A program made the position numbers and the translations under genes. 64,000 nucleotides of DNA, taken from contig NZ_AANZ01000002.1 of NCBI RefSeq assembly GCF_000153105.1, positions 124,001 through 188,000 on the forward strand, written 5' to 3'. The notes beneath the pieces are model-generated. The model ran no database searches and was not told the DNA's origin. It saw only the letters and a program-made list of their open reading frames with translations. The stretch is from Blastopirellula marina DSM 3645. GTDB taxonomy: Bacteria; Planctomycetota; Planctomycetia; Pirellulales; Pirellulaceae. Below, piece after piece: positions 1-8,894 of the stretch. Position 1 is the first letter of the stretch. Every line of letters starts with the position of its first letter.

Positions 1-1149
1 CAACATCGACAGCGGAATCGCCAAAGCGACGATGAAGCCTGCCCGCAAGTTGCCCAGGAAGATAAAGAGCACGGCGACCACCAGCAAACCACCCTCGAAC
101 AGGTTCTTTTGCACCGTGTGAATCACATGGTCGACCAGTTCCGTCCGGTCGTAGACCGTTTTGATGGTGACGCCTGCCGGCAACGTGCTGCGTACTTGTT
201 CTAGTTTGTCCTTCAGCGCCCAGGTCACCTGGTGGCTGTTCTCGCCCATCAGCATGAAGCCCAGCCCGAGCACGGCTTCTCCTTGACCATCCGCGGTCAC
301 CGTGCCGCGACGAATCTCATGGCCGATCTTGACTTCGGCGACATCGCTAACGCGAATCGGCGCGCCATCTTTGGCCTTGATGACGATGTCTTGGATCTGA
401 TCGACGCTCACGGTGCGCCCGACGCCGTGAACCAACAGCATTTCACTGCCATCGGTGATTGCGCCTCCTCCTACGTTTTCGTTATTGGCGCGAACGGCGT
501 CGCTGACCTCCTCGAAGGTCAATCCATGTTTGATCACCTGATCGGGATCGAGCCGGATCTGGTATTGCTTTTCGTAGCCTCCCCAACTGTTGACCTCGGC
601 CACGCCGGGAACCGATCGCAACTGAGGTTTCACCACCCAGTCGTGCAGCGTTCGCAACTCGGTCAGCCGCGCGACGCGCTCCGCATCACTCACCTGCGAG
701 AAGTCGACTCCTTCGTAGGTCAACACGTAGTGAAACACTTCACCCAGCCCGGTGGAGACCGGTCCCATCTGAGGACGCTCGATCCCCGCCGGCAATTGCA
801 CCGAGCCGATTCGCTCGTTGATCAGCTGCCGAGCAAAATAGATGTCGACTCCATCCTCAAACGTTACAACGACCTGAGAGAGGCCAAACTTCGAGATCGA
901 TCGCATCACCGTCAGCCCCGGCAGACCGCTAATGCTCTGTTCGACGGGAAACGTAATCTGCTTCTCGACTTCTTCCGAAGAGAGAGCAGGCGCCGTCGTG
1001 TTGATTTGCACCTGAACCGGCGTCGTATCCGGAAAAGCGTCGATATCAAGCTGCTGGAGCGCAAAGACGCCGGCGACCGCCAACACGATGGTCGCCAGGA
1101 TCACCAGCGCGCGGTTCCGCAGCGAAAAGTCAATTAATGCGTTGAGCAT
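1..1149 (-). CDS. Heavy-metal efflux RND permease, CusA/CzcA type (3' part missing)
   Basis: This is the inner-membrane proton-driven pump of a CusCBA/CzcCBA-type efflux complex, exporting monovalent or divalent heavy metals from the periplasm or cytoplasm. I translated the 383 codons visible. The protein opens MLNALIDFSLRNRALVIL, followed by a membrane helix at about residues 12-30 and the DAFPDTTPVQVQ stretch typical of this family near residues 36-47. EQSISGLPG and the RxLINERI-type segment follow. The visible end (GFIVALAIPLSML) lies in the second membrane segment block. The gene runs off the left edge, so about 60-65 percent of a usual 1,030-1,050 residue protein is missing. It starts 11 bases after the stop of the adaptor gene with a GGGAGA ribosome site, so the two are one operon. 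The substrate metal cannot be read from the visible part. Confidence 0.95.
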   Translation of the reverse strand, partial: MLNALIDFSLRNRALVILATIVLAVAGVFALQQLDIDAFPDTTPVQVQINTTAPALSSEEVEKQITFPVEQSISGLPGLTVMRSISKFGLSQVVVTFEDGVDIYFARQLINERIGSVQLPAGIERPQMGPVSTGLGEVFHYVLTYEGVDFSQVSDAERVARLTELRTLHDWVVKPQLRSVPGVAEVNSWGGYEKQYQIRLDPDQVIKHGLTFEEVSDAVRANNENVGGGAITDGSEMLLVHGVGRTVSVDQIQDIVIKAKDGAPIRVSDVAEVKIGHEIRRGTVTADGQGEAVLGLGFMLMGENSHQVTWALKDKLEQVRSTLPAGVTIKTVYDRTELVDHVIHTVQKNLFEGGLLVVAVLFIFLGNLRAGFIVALAIPLSML

Positions 1150-1160
1150 CCGTTCTCCCT

Positions 1161-2840
1161 TTATTCTTCCACGCAACAGCCGGCGCCCAAACCGTTTTTC
1201 AACAGTTGGGCTCGCAGCACGTCGCTGCCGGTTGTGGCAATCACTTCACCCGGCAGGACGCCGGCGATTACTTCGGTGTAACCGTCGTGAGACGCTCCTA
1301 ACCGCACCGAGCGAACGTGAAAGACCTTGGGGCTTTCGGGACTGTTAAAGTAGTTTTTGTCGCGGATGAAGACCGTCCGGCAACAGCCTTCCCAGTGGAC
1401 AGACGCGGAGGGTATCGCGATGGCGCTGGGCTCTTCACGCAACACGATCCGACCGATTCCATAGGTCTTATCTCGCAATCGACCTTGGGGGTTGGCCAGC
1501 ACCGCACGAACCTTCACCATGCGCGTCTGAGGATCGGCTGTCGTACTGATCCAGTCCACCTGACCGACAACCTCCTGCGCACTTCCGTCGGCTTGAAAGC
1601 GGACCTTCTGTCCGACGACGACTTGCTCTACATCTTCCAAAGGAATATCCAGCATCAACCACATCTGGTCAGCGCTGACGATGCGGAACAGAGACCGATG
1701 CGTATCGACGACCTCTCCCTGGGTGACGTTGCGTTCGGCGACCACTCCCGCAATGGAAGCGCGAACCGGCAGCAGGTTGGCGGTCGAGACCTCCGCTTTC
1801 AAACGAGAGCCAAGCGACTCGGGAACGCCTAGAAAGCGGAGCTGCTCAAACGCTTCGCGTTCCGAGACCTGCTGCAGCGACTCGATATCGGGCGAAAGCC
1901 CTAGGTTCTCGAGCGATTGGGCGATGCTCAAGATCTCCGCTTCTGATTTGGACAAGTCGGCGTCAGCTTCCAAAAGTCGAATGCCGGCCACCGCGTTGCG
2001 AGCGATGTGCAGTCGCTTCACGTTCTGATCCTGCAGCGAGCGTTCCGCCAAAGCCCGGATTAGTCGCGTCTTGAGATCGCCGACTTGCTCCGCTTCGACC
2101 AGCGCGAGAACCTCTCCCACTTCGACGCGATCGCCTACATTTTTCTCGACGCGCCAAACGCTGCCGGGCGCTCTGGCTGCGAAGCTGGCCGTGCGTGTCG
2201 GATCGTAGAGGATCTCACCGCTGCCGGAAACCGATTGTTCGATCGGTCGCCGTTCGACAAGCTCTACGTCGACGCCGGCTTGCATGACCGCTTCGACCGA
2301 AGCGAACTGAATTCGCTTCAGATACGTGGTGCAACCGCTGTTGTTGACCTTCGACACCGGCATCGATAACGCCCATTCGGCCCGCTCTCGGTCCTCCGGC
2401 GAAATCTCCGGCGTTGTGTCGAGTTGCGCAAGTTCCGGATGATCCAAAACGCAATTATGAACACCATGCTTCGCGCACCAACCGAAGTCCGGCGTCTTGG
2501 CCATGAGGGAATCGTCACACTCGACGCAGATCGATTCAGGGACGCTGTGCTCGTCGCACCAATCGACCACGACCGGTTGGGCCTGACCGGTTAGCGCGGC
2601 GAACTTGGGCATTCTCCAGTCGGTGAAATGCCCGAAAGCGAATACCCCGGCCAGCGCCAGCAATACGCCAAGCGGACCGGCGCTGCCCAAGACAAATCCC
2701 ACCACACGTCGCCCGAATGATGGCGACTGATTGCGGGTGACTTGGGCGGCCTTCGAAGGCGAAGCAGGCTCGGCGACGCCGAGATTCGTCGGATCGCTGC
2801 CGGCACTTGGATGGGGGTTATTGAGAAAGGATGGACTCAT
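1161..2840 (-). CDS. RND efflux periplasmic adaptor (CusB/CzcB, HlyD family) with Cys/His-rich N-terminal segment
   Basis: This is the membrane-fusion subunit linking the RND pump to an outer-membrane channel. Residues about 45-70 form a membrane anchor. A Cys/His-rich segment follows at about 90-135, with DWCDEH, ICVEC, WCAKHGV and NCVLDHPEL, resembling the metal-binding preface common in planctomycete CusB proteins. Next come a barrel-sandwich (lipoyl-like) half near SFAARAPGSVWRVEKNVGDR, a long alpha hairpin at about 255-345, and beta-barrel and membrane-proximal domains to residue 559. It sits 11 bases upstream of the pump gene in the same operon. The Cys-rich segment suggests direct capture of thiophilic metal ions (Cu, Zn, Cd, Hg or similar); which metal is inference. 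Confidence 0.93.
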   Translation of the reverse strand: MSPSFLNNPHPSAGSDPTNLGVAEPASPSKAAQVTRNQSPSFGRRVVGFVLGSAGPLGVLLALAGVFAFGHFTDWRMPKFAALTGQAQPVVVDWCDEHSVPESICVECDDSLMAKTPDFGWCAKHGVHNCVLDHPELAQLDTTPEISPEDRERAEWALSMPVSKVNNSGCTTYLKRIQFASVEAVMQAGVDVELVERRPIEQSVSGSGEILYDPTRTASFAARAPGSVWRVEKNVGDRVEVGEVLALVEAEQVGDLKTRLIRALAERSLQDQNVKRLHIARNAVAGIRLLEADADLSKSEAEILSIAQSLENLGLSPDIESLQQVSEREAFEQLRFLGVPESLGSRLKAEVSTANLLPVRASIAGVVAERNVTQGEVVDTHRSLFRIVSADQMWLMLDIPLEDVEQVVVGQKVRFQADGSAQEVVGQVDWISTTADPQTRMVKVRAVLANPQGRLRDKTYGIGRIVLREEPSAIAIPSASVHWEGCCRTVFIRDKNYFNSPESPKVFHVRSVRLGASHDGYTEVIAGVLPGEVIATTGSDVLRAQLLKNGLGAGCCVEE

Positions 2841-2992
2841 TTGCAGAACTCCCGCAACAAGGAGCGTGACAGCTGGGAAAACCTGTCAGGACATCGCGAA
2901 TTCGCTGGACGAATCGACAAGGAACTGCTGCACGAAAAGTTAGCGCACGCAATTCCGATGGTCCTGAAGCACAACCAAAGAACGGCGGTCGC

Positions 2993-3439
2993 TTAGATCA
3001 GCAGAGAAGCTAGAACGACGCGCATAGAACAGCCGGAGATGATCCCAGGAGGTCGCGTATAAGCGTTTTGATCGATCCGATGCGGAATCTCGGCTGATAG
3101 CAATCGATCGCTGAGCGGAAGCGAGGTCTCCCACGCGTAAGAATCTTGATCGACATCAACTTTCACCCCAACGATGACCGAGGGATTGCAGAAACAATCG
3201 CAATCGGGACAAGAGTGGGCGGGGGATTCGTGATGGGGAACGTCCCGCGCTGGTTCCGATTCGGAGGCGCAATGGTTGCAACACGAATGCGTCGCGCGGC
3301 GATCTATCGCCTCCTGACGCTCATCCGACGCTGCCTGCTCGATCGTAGTCTGCACCTGCGCACCATCTCCCTGGACACCGCAAAACAGCGGGCAGAAAAT
3401 GATCCGGAAGGTAATCAGCAGTGCGACGAAGTGGCTCAT
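2993..3439 (-). CDS. Cys/His-rich secreted protein of unknown function
   Basis: I do not recognise a family. The ATG at 3439 is chosen because a hydrophobic signal-like segment (MSHFVALLITFRIIFCPLF) starts exactly there; an in-frame GTG at 3505 would add 22 residues. The mature part has a Cys/His cluster (SCCNHC, then HHESPAHSCPDCDCFC), a classic soft-metal ligand pattern, followed by an acidic segment (VDVDQDSY) and a hydrophobic C-terminus. The gene lies about 150 bases upstream of the CusB-type adaptor gene on the same strand, so it is probably the first gene of the efflux operon. A periplasmic metal-buffering or sensing role is inference from composition and position. Confidence 0.6.
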   Translation of the reverse strand: MSHFVALLITFRIIFCPLFCGVQGDGAQVQTTIEQAASDERQEAIDRRATHSCCNHCASESEPARDVPHHESPAHSCPDCDCFCNPSVIVGVKVDVDQDSYAWETSLPLSDRLLSAEIPHRIDQNAYTRPPGIISGCSMRVVLASLLI

Positions 3440-3694
3440 GCCGGACGTTAATCTGAGGAAGACAAGTAGAATCCTACGACTGAATGATAGGTGACCGAGG
3501 GTCACGTTTCAAGCCGAATCGGATCTTTGGGCGCCCCTAAGCCGAGCAATTTACCTCCCAATCGACCTCTCGATCGCTTCTCTTGGAATTCTAGATCTTT
3601 TCGAGGCTCACTCGATATTCGTTCAAAGTTGGTGGGGCGAGGGACGATAAATCAAAGGAATCGCTTCGTCCGTTTTTTTGGGTTGTGATAGCAC

Positions 3695-4165
3695 ATGCCT
3701 CGCCAGGCGACATCGGTGATAGCAGTCTTCGCAGTGATGATTCACTGCGTCTTCGGCTGTTGCGCTTGTTGCGTCAACGCTTGCGAGTGCGCCGCAGTCG
3801 ACAAGAGCTCCACGAGTAGCTGCAACTGCTGTGAATGCTGCGAACTGGATGCCGTCGCCGATCTCTGTTGCCAGCCGGTCCTGACCTGTGCCGAGTCGGA
3901 CGAACGCGTGGAACCGGCTTCCCACCGCGGCTGCCAATGTGATGGGTGTCGCAAGCCCAAGTGTGCATTCATCCTCGGCGAGCCTTCCGCGGAAGGTCGG
4001 CTTGAAATTACCCATCTGCCAGCCTACTTCGCTATTGGGGGCGTATCTCCCGTTTTGACGGGAAGTTCCGTTCAGCCGAACACGCTGGACCATCGGAATG
4101 CGAGTCAGTTTCTCGTCGGCGCCCAGCGGCGACTTCATCTTTCTCTTGCCGTTCTCATTCTTTAG
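3695..4165 (+). CDS. Cys-rich secreted protein of unknown function, divergent from the efflux operon
   Basis: No family recognised. Residues 1-20 form a signal-peptide-like segment (MPRQATSVIAVFAVMIHCVF). The next 80 residues hold about 17 cysteines, including GCCACC, ACECA, CNCCECC, LCCQP and GCQCDGC. The C-terminal third is ordinary in composition and ends in a hydrophobic tail (LHLSLAVLIL), as does the Cys-rich protein encoded divergently on the other side of the 255-base spacer. The shared layout (signal, Cys cluster, hydrophobic end) suggests paired roles. No clear Shine-Dalgarno precedes the ATG, so translation is less certain than for its neighbours. The overlapping opposite-strand reading frame has no signal or composition in its favour. 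Confidence 0.5.
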   Translation: MPRQATSVIAVFAVMIHCVFGCCACCVNACECAAVDKSSTSSCNCCECCELDAVADLCCQPVLTCAESDERVEPASHRGCQCDGCRKPKCAFILGEPSAEGRLEITHLPAYFAIGGVSPVLTGSSVQPNTLDHRNASQFLVGAQRRLHLSLAVLIL

Positions 4166-4371
4166 AGCGGCCTCCTTGGCAACATCGCCGGGCGCTTCCT
4201 GACATTGCTAGGGAAGGTCTCGCGAATCTCATCGAATGGATAAGGTTTGCTCGCGTTGGTCTTCGGTCCAAGCGCAATCTTGTCTACCCTTGGCGAACCC
4301 GCTGACAAAGAAGTCGGCTCGCGCACATATTCGCTTGGTACATAACGCGTTACATCCGAAAGGAATCCAAT

Positions 4372-5160
4372 ATGAAGACGATCATTCACGCAACCCTAGC
4401 GATCGGCTGTCTGCTGACCGCCGCTGCAGGCAGCAGTCTTGCGCAGACGCAAGCGTCCGAGCTCAGTGCGACCTTGCAACAGTCGCAGCAAGCGGGGAAA
4501 TTCACCTTTGTCCTGTTTTATCGCGACAACGCGCCGCAAACCCAGCAAATGCTGGAGACTGTCAATCAAACCCTGGCAGCGCGCAGCCAACAAGTGACGA
4601 TCGCTACGGCGAATGTGGCGTCGCCTGCCGGGCAAGAGATGGCCGAGAAATTTCGCGTCAGTCGTGCGCCGATGCCGATGACGGTCGCCGTCGCGCCGAA
4701 CGGCGCCGTCACTGGTCTCTTTTCGCGTCAGGTCACCAAGGCCGGGTTGGATGCGGCGATCGTCCCTCCGGTGATGATGGAGTGCATGAAGCAGTTGCAA
4801 GACCAAAAGCTGGTGTTCGTCTGCCTAACTCGATCAGAACAAGCGTCGGTTCCAACCGGCGTTCGCACCATGCAACTGGATCCGCTCTTCAAAGATCGCA
4901 TCGCTTTGGTCGGGCTGAATGTCGAAGACGCTGCCGAGACCAAGCTGATGCAGCAGCTAAAAGTGAACGCGGAACAGGTCCAAGGGCCCTATGCAGCCCT
5001 GATTGCGCCGCCTGGAGTGCTCGTGGGACATTTCAACAGCGCTTCGACCGCCGATCAGATCGCCGCCGCGATTCATAAAGCCGGCAAGTGCTGCGAGGAT
5101 CCCAATTGCAAACATGCTGCGTCGGCGGAAGCGTCGCAGTCAACTCCTGCTCGTCGATAG
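4372..5160 (+). CDS. Secreted protein with two thioredoxin-like halves and a C-terminal CC...C tail
   Basis: The ATG follows AAAGGA at good spacing. Residues 1-24 are a signal peptide ending SLAQ. Residues about 38-130 look like a thioredoxin-type fold (FTFVLFYRDN opening, a PMPMTVAV segment where the cis-proline loop would be). Residues about 145-240 look like a second one (KLVFVCLT, then PYAALIAPPG). Neither half has the CXXC redox motif in the usual place. The C-terminus carries GKCCEDPNCKH, a likely metal or thiol site. It is followed 29 bases later by an ABC permease with its own Cys-Cys pairs, so the three genes at 4372-7126 are probably one transcript. A periplasmic metal or thiol carrier for that transporter is inference. 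The thioredoxin assignment rests on pattern only. Confidence 0.8.
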   Translation: MKTIIHATLAIGCLLTAAAGSSLAQTQASELSATLQQSQQAGKFTFVLFYRDNAPQTQQMLETVNQTLAARSQQVTIATANVASPAGQEMAEKFRVSRAPMPMTVAVAPNGAVTGLFSRQVTKAGLDAAIVPPVMMECMKQLQDQKLVFVCLTRSEQASVPTGVRTMQLDPLFKDRIALVGLNVEDAAETKLMQQLKVNAEQVQGPYAALIAPPGVLVGHFNSASTADQIAAAIHKAGKCCEDPNCKHAASAEASQSTPARR

Positions 5161-5189
5161 AACCCTAGCCATTGGAAGAAGGAGATACC

Positions 5190-6416
5190 ATGAATCTTCG
5201 CTCGATTATTTGGCAGGAGTTGAAGTCTCGACCAAGCGCCGTCATTTTCAACAGCCTGACCATTCTTTTGGGAGTTGCGGCCTTGGTGGCGATTCGCCAT
5301 GTCACGGTCCATTCCGAGAAAGAGGTCTCGAAGCAGCTTTCCAACCTAGGCGCCAATATCTTGGTGCTGCCGAAAGATGCGACGCTCCAAAACTACTATG
5401 CGGCGGATCAAAACGGCGGCTCGCTTCCCGAAGAACATGTCGCCGAAATCTATCTTGCCGGGCTCTCGGGCGTCGAGCAAGTCTCGCCGCGGTTAAATGT
5501 CGCGACCCAGGTCGACGAGCATGCGATCACGGTGACCGGCATCTTGCCCCAGTCCGAAGTGGAGGCCTTGGCCTCCTGGCAAGCGACCACCATGTTCATG
5601 AATACGACCGACACGGGATGCTGTCAGCGGACCAATGTCGTCAGCGCCCAGCAGTTGGCCAGCCCGCAGGCGCTGATCGAACATCGCGCGATTCAAGAGC
5701 TCGACAAGAATGCGATCGTCGTGGGTGCGGACATCGCCGCGAAGCTGGGATGCAAAGCTGCGGACCGCGTCGAACTGTTTGGTGAGAAATTCACCGTGCT
5801 CGGCATTTTGCCCACCACCGGGACGGTAGACGACGGACGCGTCTTCGCTCATCTACACGAAGTGCAACGACTCTCCGAAAGCGGCGCTACGTGCAATGCG
5901 ATCGAGATTGTCGGTTGCTGCGAGGACGCCGCTGGCTCGTTGGTTCCGCAACTGCAAGAGCTGTTGCCGAACGCCAAGATCGTGACGATCTCGCAGGTTG
6001 TGCAAACCCAAGTCGGCGTCAACCAGCTGATGGCGAAGACATCTTGGATCGTCCTAGCGGTCATGATGGTCGTCGGCGGCGCAGGTCTTGCCGGCGCGAT
6101 TTCGTCCAATGTGCAAGAGCGACGCCGCGAGATCGGCACATTGATGGCCTTGGGAGCGACGCCGCGGTACATCCAACAGTTGTTTCTGGGCAAAGCGCTC
6201 CTCCTTGGACTCGCGGCCGGCGCGATCGGTTGTCTGTTGGGGGTGAGCGCCGCGTTGATTGTCGGCCCCGCTTGGGCAGGCGTCAGCGTCACTCCGTTGG
6301 TCGGAACTTCCTTATTGGCGGTTTTGCTGGCCACGTTTGTCGCGCTGGTCGCTGCGTGGTGGCCGGCACGACGCGCGGCCCAACTTGATCCCTGCATTTG
6401 CTTTCGTGAGGTCTAG
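5190..6416 (+). CDS. ABC transporter permease, MacB/LolC/FtsX type, with extracytoplasmic Cys pairs
   Basis: The ATG at 5190 sits 5 bases after AAGGAGA; a TTG at 5172 would read through the ribosome site and is rejected. A first membrane helix lies at about residues 19-38. A large extracytoplasmic MacB_PCD-type domain runs to about residue 280. Three C-terminal helices of the FtsX domain follow, with the conserved ERRREIGTLMALGAT segment between the first two. The protein ends LDPCICFREV. The outer domain contains DTGCCQRTN (about residues 141-149) and EIVGCCEDAAG (about 241-251), which are not family features and match the CC motif of the upstream secreted protein. Its ATPase starts 2 bases after its stop. 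Such permeases usually act as mechanotransducers or lipid/peptide exporters; the thiol pairs hint at metal or disulfide handling here. Confidence 0.92.
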   Translation: MNLRSIIWQELKSRPSAVIFNSLTILLGVAALVAIRHVTVHSEKEVSKQLSNLGANILVLPKDATLQNYYAADQNGGSLPEEHVAEIYLAGLSGVEQVSPRLNVATQVDEHAITVTGILPQSEVEALASWQATTMFMNTTDTGCCQRTNVVSAQQLASPQALIEHRAIQELDKNAIVVGADIAAKLGCKAADRVELFGEKFTVLGILPTTGTVDDGRVFAHLHEVQRLSESGATCNAIEIVGCCEDAAGSLVPQLQELLPNAKIVTISQVVQTQVGVNQLMAKTSWIVLAVMMVVGGAGLAGAISSNVQERRREIGTLMALGATPRYIQQLFLGKALLLGLAAGAIGCLLGVSAALIVGPAWAGVSVTPLVGTSLLAVLLATFVALVAAWWPARRAAQLDPCICFREV

Positions 6417-6418
6417 AC

Positions 6419-7126
6419 ATGATTCAACTCGAAACCATCGCCAAACAGTACTCGGGACGCGGCCAGAAGCTGACCGCGTTTCGCTGCGAGGCGCTGACAA
6501 TTGAAGATGGCGAGTACGTCGCGATCGTCGGACCCAGCGGAAGCGGCAAAACAACGCTTCTGTCGATGCTAGGAGGCATGCTCTCTCCGTCGACCGGTCG
6601 CGTTCTCGTCGACGACGTCTCGCTTTACGATCAGTCGGTAGCGGCGCGCTCCGCAATCCGTGGTCAGAAGATGGGCTTTGTGTTCCAAAGCTTCAATCTG
6701 ATTCCCTATCTATCCGCGCTGCAAAACGTGCAGGTGCCGCTCAGCTTCGCCAAGCTGTCGGCCGAAGTGCAGCAGCAGCGCGCAACCGAACTGCTTGTCG
6801 ATCTCGGACTGTCCGAACGACTCCATCATCGGCCCGCGGAGCTAAGCGTCGGCCAGCAACAGCGCGTCGCATTGGCGCGCACACTGGTGAACGATCCGCA
6901 AATCATCCTTGCGGACGAACCAACCGGAAATCTCGATCCGACGAGCAAAGAAGTCGTGCTGAAAATCTTCGACGAATGCCATCAACAAGGTCGCACGTTG
7001 GTTGTGGTCACGCATGACCCGAGCGTCGCCGAGCGAGCGACGCGACGCCTGACCTTGGTGGATGGAAATCTCGTTGATAGTGATGAAATCGAAACTTCGA
7101 CATTGCGGCCTGCATCGGCCGCGTGA
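6419..7126 (+). CDS. ABC transporter ATP-binding protein (LolD/MacB type)
   Basis: This is the cytoplasmic ATPase partner of the preceding permease. Walker A is GPSGSGKTT at about residues 38-46. The Q loop lies in GFVFQSFNLIPYLSALQN, the signature is LSVGQQQRVALA, Walker B is IILADEPTGNLDP, and the H loop is VVVTHDPSVAERA. The signature LSVGQ replaces the more usual LSGGQ. The length of 235 residues is normal. It follows the permease with a 2-base gap, so the two are translationally linked. A strong hairpin (7180-7214) lies shortly after its stop. Confidence 0.96.
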   Translation: MIQLETIAKQYSGRGQKLTAFRCEALTIEDGEYVAIVGPSGSGKTTLLSMLGGMLSPSTGRVLVDDVSLYDQSVAARSAIRGQKMGFVFQSFNLIPYLSALQNVQVPLSFAKLSAEVQQQRATELLVDLGLSERLHHRPAELSVGQQQRVALARTLVNDPQIILADEPTGNLDPTSKEVVLKIFDECHQQGRTLVVVTHDPSVAERATRRLTLVDGNLVDSDEIETSTLRPASAA

Positions 7127-7179
7127 CGAGCGATTGTGATCCGAAGCCCTATCGAACAATGTAAAACTTTATTCGCCAT

Positions 7180-7214
7180 GACAGGAGTGAGACGTCTACC
7201 GGCTCACTCCTGTC
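7180..7214. terminator. Bidirectional stem-loop between convergent genes
   Basis: A perfect 12-bp inverted repeat (GACAGGAGTGAG at 7180-7191 and its complement at 7203-7214) encloses an 11-base loop. It lies between the ends of the ABC ATPase gene and the convergent lipoprotein gene. There is no long T tract on either side, so intrinsic termination is likely but not certain. Confidence 0.6.
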
Positions 7215-7232
7215 GGCGGCGGATGCGTCGCA

Positions 7233-7679
7233 TTAAGGGACCTCTAACTCAAACTTCAGCCCGTCAACCTTGGACGAGGTAAACTCGGCGATCAGATCGC
7301 TTCGGCGGTTGTATTTCTCCGGGATAAACTGCCGAACCTCATCCACGTATTGATTAGGCGTCTCGCTGCCAGATCCTTCCTTGGATTGACGACCGGTAGC
7401 TCGCATGGCGCGAACTTCGACCCGATGCGTACCGAGACAGGGGCCATCGACTTGCGGAATTTTAAAAACGCCGCCGACAATGTCTCCACCCACGGACGGC
7501 CCAGGCGTTCCATTCGCGGGCTTGAAGGCGATTTGCCCTGTTTGCAGCAGTTCGCCGTTGACATAGACAGAGCCTGATACGCCGGCGCGAGACAGACCAT
7601 GATCGCCGCTGTCGCAGCCGAGCAAAAAGAGCAGGACCGCCAGCGCCCACCGCGGGGAATGAAAGGAATTTCTTTGCAT
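7233..7679 (-). CDS. Small lipoprotein paired with a DUF1559 protein
   Basis: The start at 7679 (MQRNSFHSPRW) gives a clean lipoprotein signal with lipobox LLGC near residue 21; ten residues further upstream are possible. The mature protein has GVSGSVYVNGELLQTGQIAF, the beta-sandwich opening seen in many planctomycete carboxypeptidase-regulatory-like lipoproteins. It then has a conserved-looking IPEKYNRRSDL segment and ends FELEVP. It lies 57 bases downstream of the DUF1559 gene on the same strand. Three other DUF1559 genes in this window have the same kind of partner. The function is unknown; an envelope or extracellular structural role is inference. Confidence 0.82.
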   Translation of the reverse strand: MQRNSFHSPRWALAVLLFLLGCDSGDHGLSRAGVSGSVYVNGELLQTGQIAFKPANGTPGPSVGGDIVGGVFKIPQVDGPCLGTHRVEVRAMRATGRQSKEGSGSETPNQYVDEVRQFIPEKYNRRSDLIAEFTSSKVDGLKFELEVP

Positions 7680-7736
7680 ACTCGAATCACTTTGCAATAA
7701 GGCCGACATGAATAGCGGCGATGATAAATTTCAATT

Positions 7737-8663
7737 TTAAAACTCGCCGATTACCTCATGCCCCCGCGGCGTTCCCAGACTTTGCCAGGTGGTGAGATCG
7801 ATCGTGGAACTGACAAACCGCACCGAACCGTCCATCATCAATGTCAGAACGCCGCCGGGGTGCCGACTTCGCGCCGCCATGTTGATGGCTCGCGAATCAT
7901 GGGCCGCGTAGGTTCCAATGCAAGGCGCAAGCGGGTCGAGAGCATCCGCGGAGTCGCACCACGAAGTCCGAATCTCATCCGGGACGGTCGAGTTCGGCGT
8001 GTTGTCATGTTGGTAGTGCGAACCTTCGGGATAACTCCAAGCGCCGCGATAATCGCCACGCTTGCCGGGCTCCACTTTAATCGTCTCCGAAACGCCGATC
8101 GTGTTGGTCGTGCCATCCAACATATCGCGCATCTTCTCATTACTGTTCTGATAAAAGACCCCGCGCGTATGACTTGGAACCAACTCTTTTTTCAGAAGCC
8201 CAATGCCCGCGTTGGAGACATAGCTATTTCGCGAGCGACAGGAATGGCCAAATAGACTTGGGCCGTCGGATGGGCACTGAAACATGCTGAGGACCGTCCC
8301 CAACAGGGCCGATTGCGTCGCGTTACCGCAACCACCCCAGTCCGGAAACTTCGGAGCCGGAATTTGTTCGTACAACGCGTTCTGTTCTAGAAAGGGCCAA
8401 AGAAACCCGACGAACGTCATGCGGTCCGACATCGTCGAACCGAGAATGTGCCCCGGCGGAAACGACAGCAGCGTGTCGTGATAGTTGTGGATGGCCAAGC
8501 CTTGTTGCTTGAGATTGTTGTTGCACGAGATTCGCCGGGCCGATTCTCGTGCCTGCTGGACCGCGGGCAACAGCAACGCGATCAGAACGCCGATAATTGC
8601 GATAACTACCAACAATTCGACAAGCGTGAAACCGAGACAGATGTTCCCTTTTCGAATACGCAT
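7737..8663 (-). CDS. DUF1559 protein with prepilin-type N-terminus
   Basis: This is a type II/IV pseudopilin-like secreted protein of the planctomycete-expanded DUF1559 family. After a short basic leader, residues 11-30 carry [16 protein letters not shown], the prepilin cleavage and methylation site plus the hydrophobic helix. [16 protein letters not shown] follows. The C-terminal H-X9-DG motif is intact ([12 protein letters not shown] near residue 275). Length 308 is normal. The leader peptidase and secretion machinery are not in the window. A lipoprotein gene follows 57 bases downstream. The role of the family is unknown beyond likely surface or extracellular localisation. Confidence 0.95.
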   Translation of the reverse strand: MRIRKGNICLGFTLVELLVVIAIIGVLIALLLPAVQQARESARRISCNNNLKQQGLAIHNYHDTLLSFPPGHILGSTMSDRMTFVGFLWPFLEQNALYEQIPAPKFPDWGGCGNATQSALLGTVLSMFQCPSDGPSLFGHSCRSRNSYVSNAGIGLLKKELVPSHTRGVFYQNSNEKMRDMLDGTTNTIGVSETIKVEPGKRGDYRGAWSYPEGSHYQHDNTPNSTVPDEIRTSWCDSADALDPLAPCIGTYAAHDSRAINMAARSRHPGGVLTLMMDGSVRFVSSTIDLTTWQSLGTPRGHEVIGEF

Positions 8664-8894
8664 GGTGATAAGTCCTGTTTAGATAAGAAGGCGGATTACA
8701 GCACAATCAAATCGATACCAGGCAATCGCGTAGGCGAGCATAGATAGACAGTCGGCGTTACCTCATAGACAACCGGTCAAAAAATAAAATGGATCTGCGC
8801 CCTTCGCAAAGCTGGTGTCGGAAAGCCAGCGCCTTGGTGAATCTATGGCGATGGCGAATCACTCGAAAAATAGAGCCGCTTGGCTCTTGGGGGG

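Noticed and set aside
5172-5189. Upstream TTG start for the ABC permease
   Set aside because: It would place the clear AAGGAGA ribosome site inside the coding sequence; the ATG at 5190 fits it.
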